A DNA stretch of 64,000 nucleotides. Origin: Chlorops oryzae (Eukaryota > Arthropoda > Insecta > Diptera > Chloropidae). Of this stretch, positions 13,197-23,362 are shown one piece after another. Where the stretch lies: assembly GCA_020466095.1 (NCBI GenBank), contig CM035807.1, forward strand, positions 20,375,985 to 20,439,984. The letters are read 5' to 3'. The position numbers and the translations under genes were made by a program. The notes beneath the pieces are model-generated. The model was not told the DNA's origin and made no database searches. It worked only from the letters and a program-made list of their open reading frames with translations. How positions within the stretch are numbered: the first letter of the stretch is position 1; each line of letters starts with the position of its first letter.

Positions 13197-13407
13197 ATTA
13201 ATTTCTTACGCTGATCATAGCATTCAGGCATGCTGAATTAGGTCTCAACATGTTTGGGTACGCACACAAATCCCATCTTAACATGCACTTTAACCTGCAC
13301 TCATTTTCGTTTTCGCTTTTCAATTGATTTAATCACGGAAGAAAAAAAGAAAATTATTTGAAATTTCTTCGAAAAATAAAAATTTGAAAAATATCATTCA
13401 TTAGAAA

Positions 13408-13726
13408 CAGGCGCGGATCCACGGGGGGGGAAAAAGGGGAAATTTCCCCCCCCGCCAAAGGAAAACGAATTCGAAAATTTGTTTTTACAAATATAAGAAA
13501 GATATGAATTTTTTGTTAAATTTGAATTTGTTTCTATGAAAAATATATTGAATTTTAAAAAAGCTTCAACTTGTTTTGCAGCACACCCTTCCTTTTTGAT
13601 CCACTATTTCCCTCTTTCACTTTCATTTCTCCATACTTGACCCCAAAAAGTTCTGGTCACCCTATACTAGGTTGGCCGAGTGAACATCGCTGAATCGAAG
13701 TTATCGATGCTTAACTTCGATGTATC
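13408..13726. other. Spacer between duplication copies with G/C homopolymer hairpin
   Basis: The spacer begins with CAGGCGCGGATCCACGG followed by a run of eight G, then AAAAAGGGGAAATTTCCCC and more C. The GGGGAAATTTCCCC stretch is self-complementary. CAGG(G)GCGGATCC-type ends occur in hAT elements, so this may be a broken hAT terminus, but no partner end was found. An inverted ATCGA-rich stretch lies at 13690-13730. Confidence 0.4.
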
Positions 13727-14830
13727 GATTGAGCGGCGATTGCTCCCAAAAGTGAACGATGACGTTGACGTTGACGTTTCGGTGTCTCATCACGCCGATC
13801 GAATCGTTCACTTGAATCGTTGGCTTAGTCATTGGGTAAACATAAAGTTTGAAGAAAAAAAACAAAGGGGAAAAAAAGATCGTCCAAAGCTCTTAGCATA
13901 ATTTGTTTGAGCTTTCTTTTGACTTCTGCTTTCGAGCCAATTCGACCATAAAAGGCGCTGAACTTTCATAATTGTTTATTGATCTTCGAAAAAAGGAAAT
14001 GGTCTAAGAAATTTCAAATGTTTTACATTTTCGATAACTTGTCTACACTGCACAGCTTCTTTTTTCTTTTTAATCGTTTTCACGACATCGAAATCCCATT
14101 CTTTTGAAGCTTTCGCTTTTGTTTTCCCCAAAAAACGGAAGCCGTAAAAATGTGCAACAATATCAACACGACACTAGAGACAAGAAACACGATGATCTTT
14201 CAGAGATTGTGTTTCGTTTGCTTTTTCCCATTTTCTTTTTTATTTATTTTTATTTTTAATTTTTTTATTTATTTTTTGCTTTATTTTTATTTTATCTGCG
14301 GACGCGTCTTTGGCCGCGCCAGATAGTATCGCTATTGGCGGTGTCGGAACAGACATTTTGGCGCTTGCTCCGACGCTGCTGAACTGCTTAGATCGGTAAT
14401 TTGTTTATTCGCGCGCCTAACCGCATCTTAAGGAAACTTGTTTTAAGTCATAAGCTGCGGTTATAAAAGCCATGCTTGTTCAGTTTAATGTTCGAGGATG
14501 CATTTTAGACGAAAACACATTGATCCATTTTTTTTTTTTTTTGCAGAGCGTGTCCACCCAATGGGGAGGCAGAACTCCTCTGTTAGTCGAGACACTTTTA
14601 CTTGAAGGTTTATTCGTGATATTTTCATAAGTCAAATCATCCTTTTTTTGTCCAAAAATTAAGGATACTATTATGAAATTATTGGTAAGGACACACATGG
14701 AGCTGCCAACTTGAATATAGAAGTCTCAAGAGAAGGGAGCATGTGGCATATTTGAAAGGCATTCCTGTGTGGAGTCGGCAGATTCTAGGCCTCGAAAACC
14801 AAACATTTTTTAAATATTTTTAACCAAGTA

Positions 14831-15068
14831 CACTCAAAAAAGTTTCTCAAGAACTTTACATTGTTGAGACAATGTTTTGAAAAAATTGTTGCATCAAGAA
14901 TAAATTTTCAGACAACAATTTCTGTGGTCATGCGAAGAATTTTTTTTTTGTTGTTTTAAGAACTTCCAGTATTTTTAGAACAATTTAAATTGTTGGGAAC
15001 GATTCAACAAACAAAATTGTTGGGCCAAAGTATAAAATTGTTCTCATTATATTTAATTTTTTTGAGTG
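14831..15068. mobile_element. TA-flanked MITE, duplicated copy
   Basis: This is the duplicate of the 12221-12447 MITE with the same CACTCAAAAAA ends and TA flanks. It is slightly longer because of an indel around 14940-14960, where copy 2 has TTTTTTTTTGTTGTTTTAAG in place of the shorter copy 1 text. Confidence 0.65.
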
Positions 15069-15210
15069 TACTGTGCTCTATAATAAATATATAATGTTTT
15101 TAATTCAATGTAAGATGTTTTAGTAGCGATGCGATTTTGGAAACGGTATGACTGAAAGCGTTATCGATTTTATCGCAAAAATATATCGATGTACCCATAT
15201 ATCGATCATT

Positions 15211-15790
15211 AACCCGACACACTCTGTGTCGAGGGTATATTGCGTTTGTGTGGTTGTGTGAAACACCCAGAACCAGTCGAGATAGACCATACAAAATATA
15301 TATAGAAATGATCAGCGCCACTAGGAGATTCGATTTAGCCATGTCCGTCCGTCTGTCCGTCTGTCTGTCTGTTTGTATACAGTTTTCTTATCGAAGGAGT
15401 TGAGCTATCTTAAAGAAATTTGGTATGCGTGCTAACGGCGACATCAGTAAGAACAAGTTCGAGAATGGACCCGATCGGACCATTTTTAGGGGTACCTCCA
15501 GTACTAGAGTCTGTCACAAAAATCTCAAAACTGCCTCAAAATCGGACTTTTTCCATATATTTCAGTGAAACTTAGGATTTGAGCGTATATCTAAGCCTCC
15601 GATTAGAATTCAAAAAATTTGAAAAGTGGGCGTGGCAAAGGGGCAGTTTTCATAAAGAAATTTAACATAAGTCGGTATATGGGGCCCCTTATGATCTTAA
15701 ACATCTCTTGATATTAAAAATTATTTGAACATATGTGTCTGTGTCGGGTATTTTATTGTCAGGCTCGCCTGACTATAACACCCTTACTCG
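15211..15790 (-). mobile_element. Helentron/mini-me-type repeat inserted in duplication copy 2
   Basis: The segment carries the hallmarks of dipteran mini-me/DINE-1-like elements: a GTCC/GTCT (GTCY)n tract at about 15343-15372, a short terminal hairpin (GTCAGGC/GCCTGAC) near the right end, an ACACTCTGTGTC-type hairpin at the left end, and no TIR or target duplication. The empty site is readable in copy 1 as ATCGATCATTTTTATTC (about 12585-12601), showing clean insertion next to a T run. It is a non-autonomous element of about 580 bp with no coding sequence. It corresponds in inverted orientation to 42983-43838 but lacks one internal repeat block found there. Confidence 0.8.
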
Positions 15791-15922
15791 TTTTTATTCT
15801 GAATTCTTTTGTCGAACAAAATACCTATTAAACATTTTTACAACGGCTATTACGTTGTGTTTACAGCCCTCTTATTTCTTATCATTCCAAAGAATTTCAA
15901 AACAATTTTAATTTTTCCATAT

Positions 15923-16977
15923 GAGCCCATTATTTTGAAAGTGGTATAAGTCATATTTTTCTTGTTTTGATATATTAAGAGTTTTGCATTTCAAAGGATT
16001 AAAAAATATTTTTGCATTATGGAATATGATTTTTCGACAGTAAAGTAGTGACAACAAACAAATAAATATTAATTATAGTTGTGAAAATTATAACCATATC
16101 TAAAAGGAATTATTGTTTTGTATGGTTAAAATGACTTATACCACTTTCATAATTAACTGAATGACTTTATAAATGACTTACATCATTAAGAAAACATTTT
16201 TATTAGCAATTAAAATTTAATTCCATTTCATTTCATTGTAAAATAAGTAAATTATTTATCAGTATTTAGGGAAATAAAGTGTTTGTGAAAAATTGGCGGG
16301 ATATAGGGTAGTAAATCCATCATATCTTTACGTTTTTCTTCGGTTATTGGTCTTGTGGTTGTGTATAATGGAGGCAAATCAATATTTTTGTATATTCTAG
16401 GTCTTCCTCTTTTAGGTGAGAGGTCTAATACTTTGAATTCAGAATGGTCATCCAAGGAAGTTTTATAAAACATCTGATATGGCTCGTTTTTTAGAAATCT
16501 AATCCATTGAATTTTTAGCCAAGACACAGCTTCTCCATTGGTGTTTTTCTTTCTATTATTTGTTGATTCTTTAAGTTCTTTTGTCGAAATAAATTTCTGA
16601 GATTTGTACTACCAAAAATGGATTTCTTTTACATATTATAAATTATAATAATGCTCAGGAATGATAAATAATTTTATTTTAATTTAGTTTTTCAAAAAAT
16701 GCGATCTTTGGCAGAAAAGAATGGCCGACCTAAAGTTATATCAACGTTTTAATCATATTATAAAACTGAACAATTTTTCCATATTAACTATGTTTGTGAA
16801 TCTGAATGACTTATACCACTACGAAAAAAATCTGTAATGAATTATTTTTTCACAAAAGAACTATTGTTATCGAATTTTCATGTACTGCTAACATCTCAGA
16901 TATGTTACTTTATTAGGAATTTATTAAATAGCTGATAAAGTAGATTTAAAATTTTGACTTATACCACTTTAAAAATG
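15923..16977. mobile_element. Unidentified ~1.05 kb TIR element inserted in duplication copy 2
   Basis: This block is absent from duplication copy 1, so its limits are defined to within a few bases by the empty site. Its ends are inverted: CATTATTTTGAAAGTGG on the left and CCACTTTAAAAATG on the right, both followed inward by TATAAGTCA. The 12-mer GACTTATACCAC recurs near both ends and inside (about 15941, 16135, 16808 and 16955), as subterminal transposase-binding repeats often do. CATA flanks both sides and may be a short target duplication. A coding remnant lies on the - strand at 16252-16610. I cannot assign a superfamily. Confidence 0.7.
16252..16610 (-). pseudogene. C-terminal remnant of an uncharacterised transposon-associated protein
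   Basis: The - strand frame is open for about 115 codons from around 16610 to the TAA near 16252, with no good in-frame ATG at its start, so this is a 3' fragment or last exon. It contains the basic AT-hook-like motif KRGRPR followed by a segment ending LLPYIPPIFHKHF and a short tail. A conserved-looking LL-YIPP-(Y/F)H--F ending is, from memory, typical of many unannotated repeated insect proteins; I cannot confirm this without a search. A TTTGTACTACC...CTGAGATTTG context could hold a splice acceptor (CTCAG on the - strand at about 16600). It lies inside the insertion and probably came with it. Confidence 0.45.
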
Positions 16978-17233
16978 CATAAAAAAAATACCTACAAACA
17001 TTTAAAAAATAAGAAAATGTAAAATAGAAGAAATTGTATTATCCATCATTTTGATGCCCATTCGCATTAAAAAAAATTCTCTTGCCAAAAACATCAGGCG
17101 AAAAAATTCGTAGTATCCATTTCCGATATATCGAAACTAAAAATATCACTAAAAAATTTCATATCAATGTTTTAAATATATCGATATCTCTAAGTACCGA
17201 TTTTATACATCTCTACTTTTTAAGCTCCCAAAA

Positions 17234-17431
17234 ATGGAGCTCCTCCCGACGTTACGTAATGTAGCAAAGCCATATACCTTTATCAATAGGTTGATTGGTT
17301 ATCAGATCGAAGTGGAATATAAATACGGCACATCGAAATCAATAGACCCAAAAATTTTTGTTAACCTAGGCTTCCTTATAATCTCTAGGTCGCGCCTTAA
17401 CGAGTTTCAACCAAATATAACATTTCTGTAA
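17234..17431 (+). other. 65-codon ORF, duplicated copy, coding status doubtful
   Basis: This is the duplicate of the 12999-13196 frame with two amino-acid changes. No domain or regulatory context supports translation. Confidence 0.2.
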
Positions 17432-17642
17432 ATTAATTTCTTACGCTGATCATAGCATTCAGGCATGCTGAATTAGGTCTCAACATGTTTGGGTACGCAC
17501 ACAAATCCCATCTTAACATGCACTTTAACCTGCACTCATTTTCGTTTTCGCTTTTCAATTGATTTAATCACGGAAGAAAAAAAGAAAATTATTTGAAATT
17601 TCTTCGAAAAATAAAAATTTGAAAAATATCATTCATTAGAAA

Positions 17643-19245
17643 TCACAGCTCAAATATCAATCAACCGAGGGGGCAAAAAAAACCCCGCAATCTCTTACAA
17701 TAAGCCCATTAAGGTCCGATCTCTTTCAATCGTAGAGATTTCCACACAGAGCAAAGCTAACTAACAATTTACAATGCAAACACATTTTTCACCATAGCCC
17801 CGATGCACTTATGCAATGAAAATGCATTTAAAAACAAAAAAAAAAACGTATATAAGATGCAATTAAACAGTCAAACCCCACACGCACAATTTATGGCTTT
17901 AACAACTTCATTCATTCGTTTCACTCTAGGCAAAAATACGTACACTCCGTGTGCGAGCAGACGTCATTGCTGGCAGCTGAGCTTTCAAGCGGCAGTCAGA
18001 TCAAGCCACTCGCCTTTCAAAGGCCTCGCACTTCACTTCAATTGTGATTATATTCATATATATATATATATATATATGTATACATATATGCAGATATATA
18101 TGAATATACTTTGTATTTCTTGGATCTTTATGGTGTTTCCTATTCAACACTTATGTTTGTTGGTACGTTGGCTGAATGAAAACATAATTGCCCATATCTA
18201 CATACGAGTTGAAGCACATACGTATGTTTGTAAATTGTACATACACAATTGGGTAATACGTACACCTTTGTTTAGAAATTATACGCACCGAAGTCGAAGT
18301 CATTAATGACCTAAAACGGTTAGGTCTGTTACGCGATACACGTTGTTGCAATCACGTCTATAAACAGAAATCGGGGCTCATGCGGCAATTATTGATGAAA
18401 GGCATCAAACACCTGTCAGACTAATGCGTCTTTGATGCTGCGAATGAGTTGAAATTTTCCTTCAAAAAATCATTCCGCATCGCATCGAGTAAAAATTTTC
18501 GGAGTGTCTCTGCATGCTTTGGTCTTTCAAAAATTATGGCCCAATATAGTTTTTGGGGAGCTCAATTTCTCTTTTAAAGAAATTAAAAAAAAAAAATTCT
18601 CTCAATAAATTTGAAGATTCAATGGTCCCTTTTCTGAGGCACTACTGAACTTGGCAGTGATTTGTGATTTTTTAAAACATTTTTTTTTCTTGTTTTCTTT
18701 CTCTTAATATATTAAAAATTAATGTCCCCACTCACTTTCTTGCTTGCACACAGCTTGATGACGAAAAAGCCCGATGGGTTGCTCGCTTTACAAAAGTCTT
18801 GTTGTGACAATTTTGATGGCTTTCAAGAAATTTTATCGCAAACAAAAATAGCCTCCAAAAGAAGAATGAGAAACGTCGCATCGTTGTGATCGCTTGAGAG
18901 ACTCTTCGATAATACGAAAATATAATAATTTACTTTGGCTTAACATTATAAATTCTTTTAGAAGAAATAAGATTTTCATTTGAAATTAAAGAAGAAACTA
19001 AATTTAGAATAATAAAAACTCCTGCTGATTGTATCGGCATCTTTATATCAGAACAGATGTTCTCCTTTCTGGGGGTGGAAGAAAAATTGGTTTGGTTTGA
19101 AATTTCACCAAATTGATGGGCCATTAGAAGAGGTTGTCTTTAATTGCGATTAATTATAGTGAAGAATATATCTCTGAAAAATGGATTGGCGTGCTCTAAT
19201 GGATTTGTTCTGTAGATGCGAGTTAATTCTTGCAGTAATATTAAC
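17643..19245. other. Gene-free DNA with (AT)n microsatellite
   Basis: A (TA)n microsatellite lies at about 18055-18080. A 167-codon + frame (17803-18306) crosses it but has no recognisable domain and includes a run of Tyr/Ile codons from the repeat, so I do not call a gene. Confidence 0.5.
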
Positions 19246-19870
19246 TAGTGTTGCAACAAATAGTGTATCCGGCCGAATGCCGGATACGGGTATCCCGCTG
19301 GTTGCCAGGCCGGATAACCGGATATCCGGCTGCCGGATATTTAATTTTTTTTTGTTATCTATGTTTCGGTTTTAAAGCCATATTGATCGGCGTAGCGATG
19401 ATCCTGAGCGTTGCCATTTGGTAGCAAAAAATTCGAACATTATTTTTTGACACAGCACACTTTTTAGTAATGAGTGTTTCGAGCAGTTGCACAAAACTGC
19501 AATAAAAAATCTCTAAAAATGGAAATTTTCTGTAAAAATGTTAGCGCAACTGCATCCGGTTTCCTCCAATCGCTCCAATTATTCAATTTGCATCCTAGGA
19601 CAAATACAATATAGACAAATGTTTAATGTGAGGTACCCGGCGGCCGGATATAGATGGTATCCGGTGTCCGGCAGGATACTAAATTTTAGGCCGGATAGGC
19701 CGGATACCGATAGTGGCCGCATATCCGTTGAAACTCTACAATATAGGAAATGTTTAATGTAAGGTATCCGGCGGCCGGATATAGATGGTATCCGGTATCC
19801 GGTTGGATACTAAATGTATGGCCGGATAGGCCGGATACCGAATAGTCGCCGGATATCCGTTGCAACTGTA
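19246..19870. mobile_element. hAT-like non-autonomous element rich in CCGGATA motifs
   Basis: A 625-bp element is bounded by 12-bp imperfect inverted termini, TAGTGTTGCAAC (19246) and GTTGCAACTGTA (ending 19870), and flanked by a perfect 8-bp direct repeat ATATTAAC (19238-19245 and 19871-19878). An 8-bp duplication with TAG..GTTGCAAC ends fits the hAT superfamily. Both sides of the interior are packed with TATCCGG/CCGGATA motifs in both orientations. The right half contains a tandem duplication of about 131 bp (GTTTAATGT at 19621 and 19752). No transposase is present. Confidence 0.85.
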
Positions 19871-19878
19871 ATATTAAC

Positions 19879-20124
19879 CCGGTTAAATGGGTTATTTTCC
19901 ATTAGGTAGAAGAACCTATGTAGTATTATAAATAGAGGTTCTACAGCATAGATAGAAGTCGATGTTCAAAAGTAAGAGAAAATTGGACTAAGAATCAATA
20001 GAGCTCTTTTAATGTCCAAAGGATTAATTAAGTCTTTGAAAGCATTGTTGTTCATAATTAAAGGAATTTTACAAGGGATGAGGGTTATATAAAAACAAAA
20101 GCATCATGCGACTGCCACTATGAA
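19879..20124. other. Unassigned A+T-rich DNA
   Basis: I see nothing recognisable between the hAT-like element and the SINE. Confidence 0.5.
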
Positions 20125-20300
20125 GGTTGATACTCCTAGGTCTCAGGGGCCCTTTGTGATACCACGAAAAATGGTAGACCAAAGAAGAAACAGAAAACTT
20201 AAACAACATCAACGACCTCAGCTGGGCGTCGAACCCAGGGCCTCTCGCTTCGTAAATTGGCATCTTAGCCAGCAACGGCACAGAAGTCGTCATACTGACA
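20125..20300 (-). mobile_element. tRNA-derived SINE, copy A
   Basis: Read on the - strand, the head contains a B-box-like GGTTCGACGCC and, upstream, GGCTAAGATGCC as an A-box-like stretch. A body shared with 29991-30180 ends in TTTTTCGTGGTATCAC. Internal RNA polymerase III boxes at tRNA-like spacing followed by a non-tRNA body are the signature of a SINE. The copies differ at scattered positions, and copy A has one change in the B box (ACTCC to ACGCC). The 3' boundary is approximate. Confidence 0.7.
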
Positions 20301-23269
20301 CCAAAGAAAAATATAAATAATATATTTTTGCTGATATATCGACATCTTAAAAAAGGTAAAATAAAAATACTAAAAGACGTGGCTCAAAGTCGCTTTATAT
20401 TCGTATATATTAATAAAATCGTCCTTCTAAATAAAATAGATGTTATCGCCCATCACTTAGATTCAAAAATGACCAATAGCCAAACTAGAATAGCTCTGAG
20501 ACGTGGGATTTTTTTTTTTTTTTAATTCCTTAAATATTTTCTTCAAATAAATTATAGGACAATTCCGGTCCTTATATGTATATTGTTGGCAGTGACTCAA
20601 GGGAATCAAAAATTGCATCAATGAGCTGAGAAAATCCCTTCAAGTACCATTGGAGATGATTGTCTTTAAATGAAACTTGAAATCTCCTATCTTTATAAGC
20701 CTTCAACAACAATTCTAGATGCCAAGAAGCAGCCAGCCATCAAATTCCTCTCCTCACAAATGTTTGACCAAAGGCCAACTCAAAGTCCTAAAGCTATCAA
20801 TATTTCGCGAAATATATTTTCATTAATGTGAAATCAATGATATCGGAATTACTTCAATAATAATGGATACATTTATTTATGACATCTGTGAGGATAAAGC
20901 AAAAGCCAAAGGCACAATAAAACACGATTTTCATCGGTCTTTTATCTCCCTGAAGTCAAATGATATCTCAATCAAAAATTTCAACAGAAAACTAACGATT
21001 TTATAAATACGTCTAAATGATTTCATGACCCGAAATAGCATTCGAGCGGTGCAAACACGTCACGATTTATTACATGTTTATTTTCGTACTTCCAAATGGC
21101 GTTCCTTTATTTATTTCTGTTTTCCTTCTATTTTATTTGTTTCAAAGGCCTGACGTATCACGTTATCAATAAAAAAGTTAAAAAAAAAAACATTCGTAGC
21201 CAAAAACTGAACTGAACTCCAAGCGCCGGATATAGATTTGTAGGTATATATATATAATATATATATATATACACCTATAAGAAGTAGCAACCGCTCTGGG
21301 CCATGAATTTAATGCAACACTGCCATGGCTGCCGCCTACGCTTGACAACATTTTGCGGTTTCTTTGAGGCAATCAAAGCTGCTGCATTGCAATTCTACAA
21401 AACCAGAAGCAACTGTCAGTGTTGCTGACCTCAAAAGTTTCTTCAATCTTGTTTTAGTTTTGATTTTTATCTTTATCTGTGTCTCTATCTGCCGCATTTT
21501 GTTTTTCTCAGTTCAGAATTCTTTCAGTAAAATCTTACAAAAAAAAAACCCTTCAAAATAAATTAATTATTCTACAGTTGCATCGTCTGTGAATCTTAAA
21601 GTCTCCGTCTCTTATTCATGTTCTAGATTCATGTTGCACTAACACGTTCGAACAAAGCCAGCCATTCGTTAAGGTAACTACAAAATTGTGAACAGAGAAG
21701 AAGGAAAAACAATATATTCCGATAAGAACAAAGAGATTATGTCACCATAAGAGAAAACTTCAGCAAGATCGGCAAGGATTTCCCTACTAACAAGCTGACC
21801 CACCACTTAGTAACAGTTAGTCACAGTTTATTGCGGCGGAAAGTCCATATTTTTTTTTCACTTGCCGATTCTCGTAAACCTGATCTCTCGACTTATTGAA
21901 TTGCTTACCCACTTTTGCACGTTAGCCATGATGATGAAAACCATCGCGATAGTCTTTATTTAATATTTGAAATTGGCAAAAAGGTGTGCCAGTAGCACAG
22001 TCAGTAGTTAAAATGGCACTCTTCTGCAGGTTTCTTGCATTTTTTTCCTCCACCCCCTCCAAGACTTGTGCAGGTTATCGGCGGGGCCTTTCCGCCTGTA
22101 GGCAATTTAATAATTTTTTCTCTTTCTTTTATACGTTTTTCTTCTTCAATGTAACGATACTTCCTTCGTAAGACGACGATTCGTTTTATGTGCAATGACT
22201 GACCATGTTGCTGGCAATGAGCCGAAAGCACGCAACATCCGATGGGGAACATTGAACAGTTAGATTAACGAGGGACGCAGCAAAAGGACGCAACTATTGG
22301 CATGAAGTGCAGAAAAATATTTTATTGGAATATAAAAATTTGAAGGCTTTGACAGTCGATTTGATGTTTGCAAGAATTTCCATATTAATGTATAAATGGG
22401 CATTAATTGAAGCCGAATATCAATGCAATTTGAAGTTCTTTGCTAATTGAGTTAAATTTTATTTCGCTTTTGCGAAGCTCAAAGAAGCCGTTAACAACTG
22501 GAAAGACTCGTTGGTATAGATCAGAGTTTATGTGTGGGAAAAACTGCTTCTCTGCATGTGGAATTCCTTTTATAAATTGGTCTAAGTATTTCGATAATGA
22601 ATGCTAATTAGTTTACTCAGGTACATACTTTCAGTTTATCAGTTCAAGGCTATGAATGTGAAAAATGATTTTGAAAACATTTTAATAGCCTACATTGACA
22701 TATAGTGGCGTCAATGGCGCCTGAGTCTCCATAGTGCACCCAAATGGAGCTATTATTATTATTATTATTATTGAGGACGAAAGGCATACCTTGTATGTTT
22801 GTACATATAAAGAACGGGTTAACGCAACTAGTTAAGCTAACCATGCAGTATTAGTGTTCATAGGTCGTGGGAACAGGACAAAAATGATTACACGAGAAAG
22901 CTTTAATAGATACCTTCAATGAGGATGTTCGTGGAGGTGTTAAGCCTAGGTGGGTGAAAATTAAGAATGCTATGGAGATCATCGAACGTTCTTCATTTTA
23001 TCGAAATGTCAAGATTCAATAGGATTCAATAAGAAGAATTCGAATATCACGATGTAAGAGGTAGACTCAATGAAAAGATCGAGAAGAAAAAGGAGATTAG
23101 GAAAGATAATAATCCGTGATGTATGTTATGAGCAATACTTTCCTTGGAAAAAAATATTCAAGTTTTTAGAAAAATTCGTATGATCTCTCGATATGACCAT
23201 ATTTATACGTCCACATTGAAAATTCATCATCTATCTTCATTTTTGACGATAAAAACGATAAAAATTATT
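20301..23269. other. Gene-free DNA
   Basis: No supported gene. Poly(T) occurs at 20509-20522, a TA microsatellite at about 21245-21270 and (ATT)n at about 22751-22771. Short frames here lack recognisable domains. Confidence 0.5.
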
Positions 23270-23362
23270 CCTCGGATAAATCCGGATAAATCCGGATAAT
23301 ACCGGATAATTCTGGATAAGTCCGGATAAGTCTTAATATAGCCGTATAAGCTCGGATAAACT
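23270..23362. repeat. CCGGATAA-type short tandem repeat
   Basis: Roughly ten degenerate units of about 9-10 bp (TCCGGATAA, TACCGGATAA, TCTGGATAAG, CTCGGATAAA) follow one another. The core resembles the CCGGATA motif of the hAT-like element at 19246-19870, though here all units are in the same orientation. Confidence 0.7.

Larger units (their letters stand above)
11116..13407 (+). repeat. Segmental tandem duplication, copy 1 (~2.3 kb)
   Basis: From GATTGAGCGGCG at 11116 to TTAGAAA at 13407 this segment is repeated at 13727-17642 with near identity. Differences are mostly single substitutions and homopolymer indels. The unit itself contains a TA-flanked MITE (12221-12447), a TATCGAT-rich TIR element (12505-12980) and a 65-codon frame (12999-13196). 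Copy 1 lacks the two large insertions present in copy 2, so it preserves both empty sites, near 12590-12596 and 12718-12725. The start of the unit sits directly after unrelated sequence in each copy. I see no terminal repeats making the whole unit a transposon. Confidence 0.9.
13727..17642 (+). repeat. Segmental tandem duplication, copy 2 (~3.9 kb, expanded)
   Basis: This is a direct repeat of 11116-13407, starting 2611 bp downstream. Removing two insertions (a Helentron at 15211-15790 and a TIR element at about 15923-16977) restores the copy 1 layout. The internal MITE is at 14831-15068 and the 65-codon frame at 17234-17431. High similarity between copies indicates a recent duplication, and both insertions are younger than it, unless copy 1 was later replaced by gene conversion. 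Confidence 0.9.

Noticed and set aside
12999..17431. 65-codon frame conserved in both duplication copies as a small gene
   Set aside because: The two copies are recent duplicates, and the differences seen change amino acids. There is no domain, no promoter and no evidence of selection.
17803..18306. 167-codon + strand frame
   Set aside because: It crosses a (TA)n microsatellite, has no domain or conserved motif, and no codon or splice context.
20125..20300. True tRNA gene
   Set aside because: Although B-box-like, the 5' part does not close into a cloverleaf acceptor stem by eye, and the sequence continues into a shared non-tRNA body, as in a SINE.
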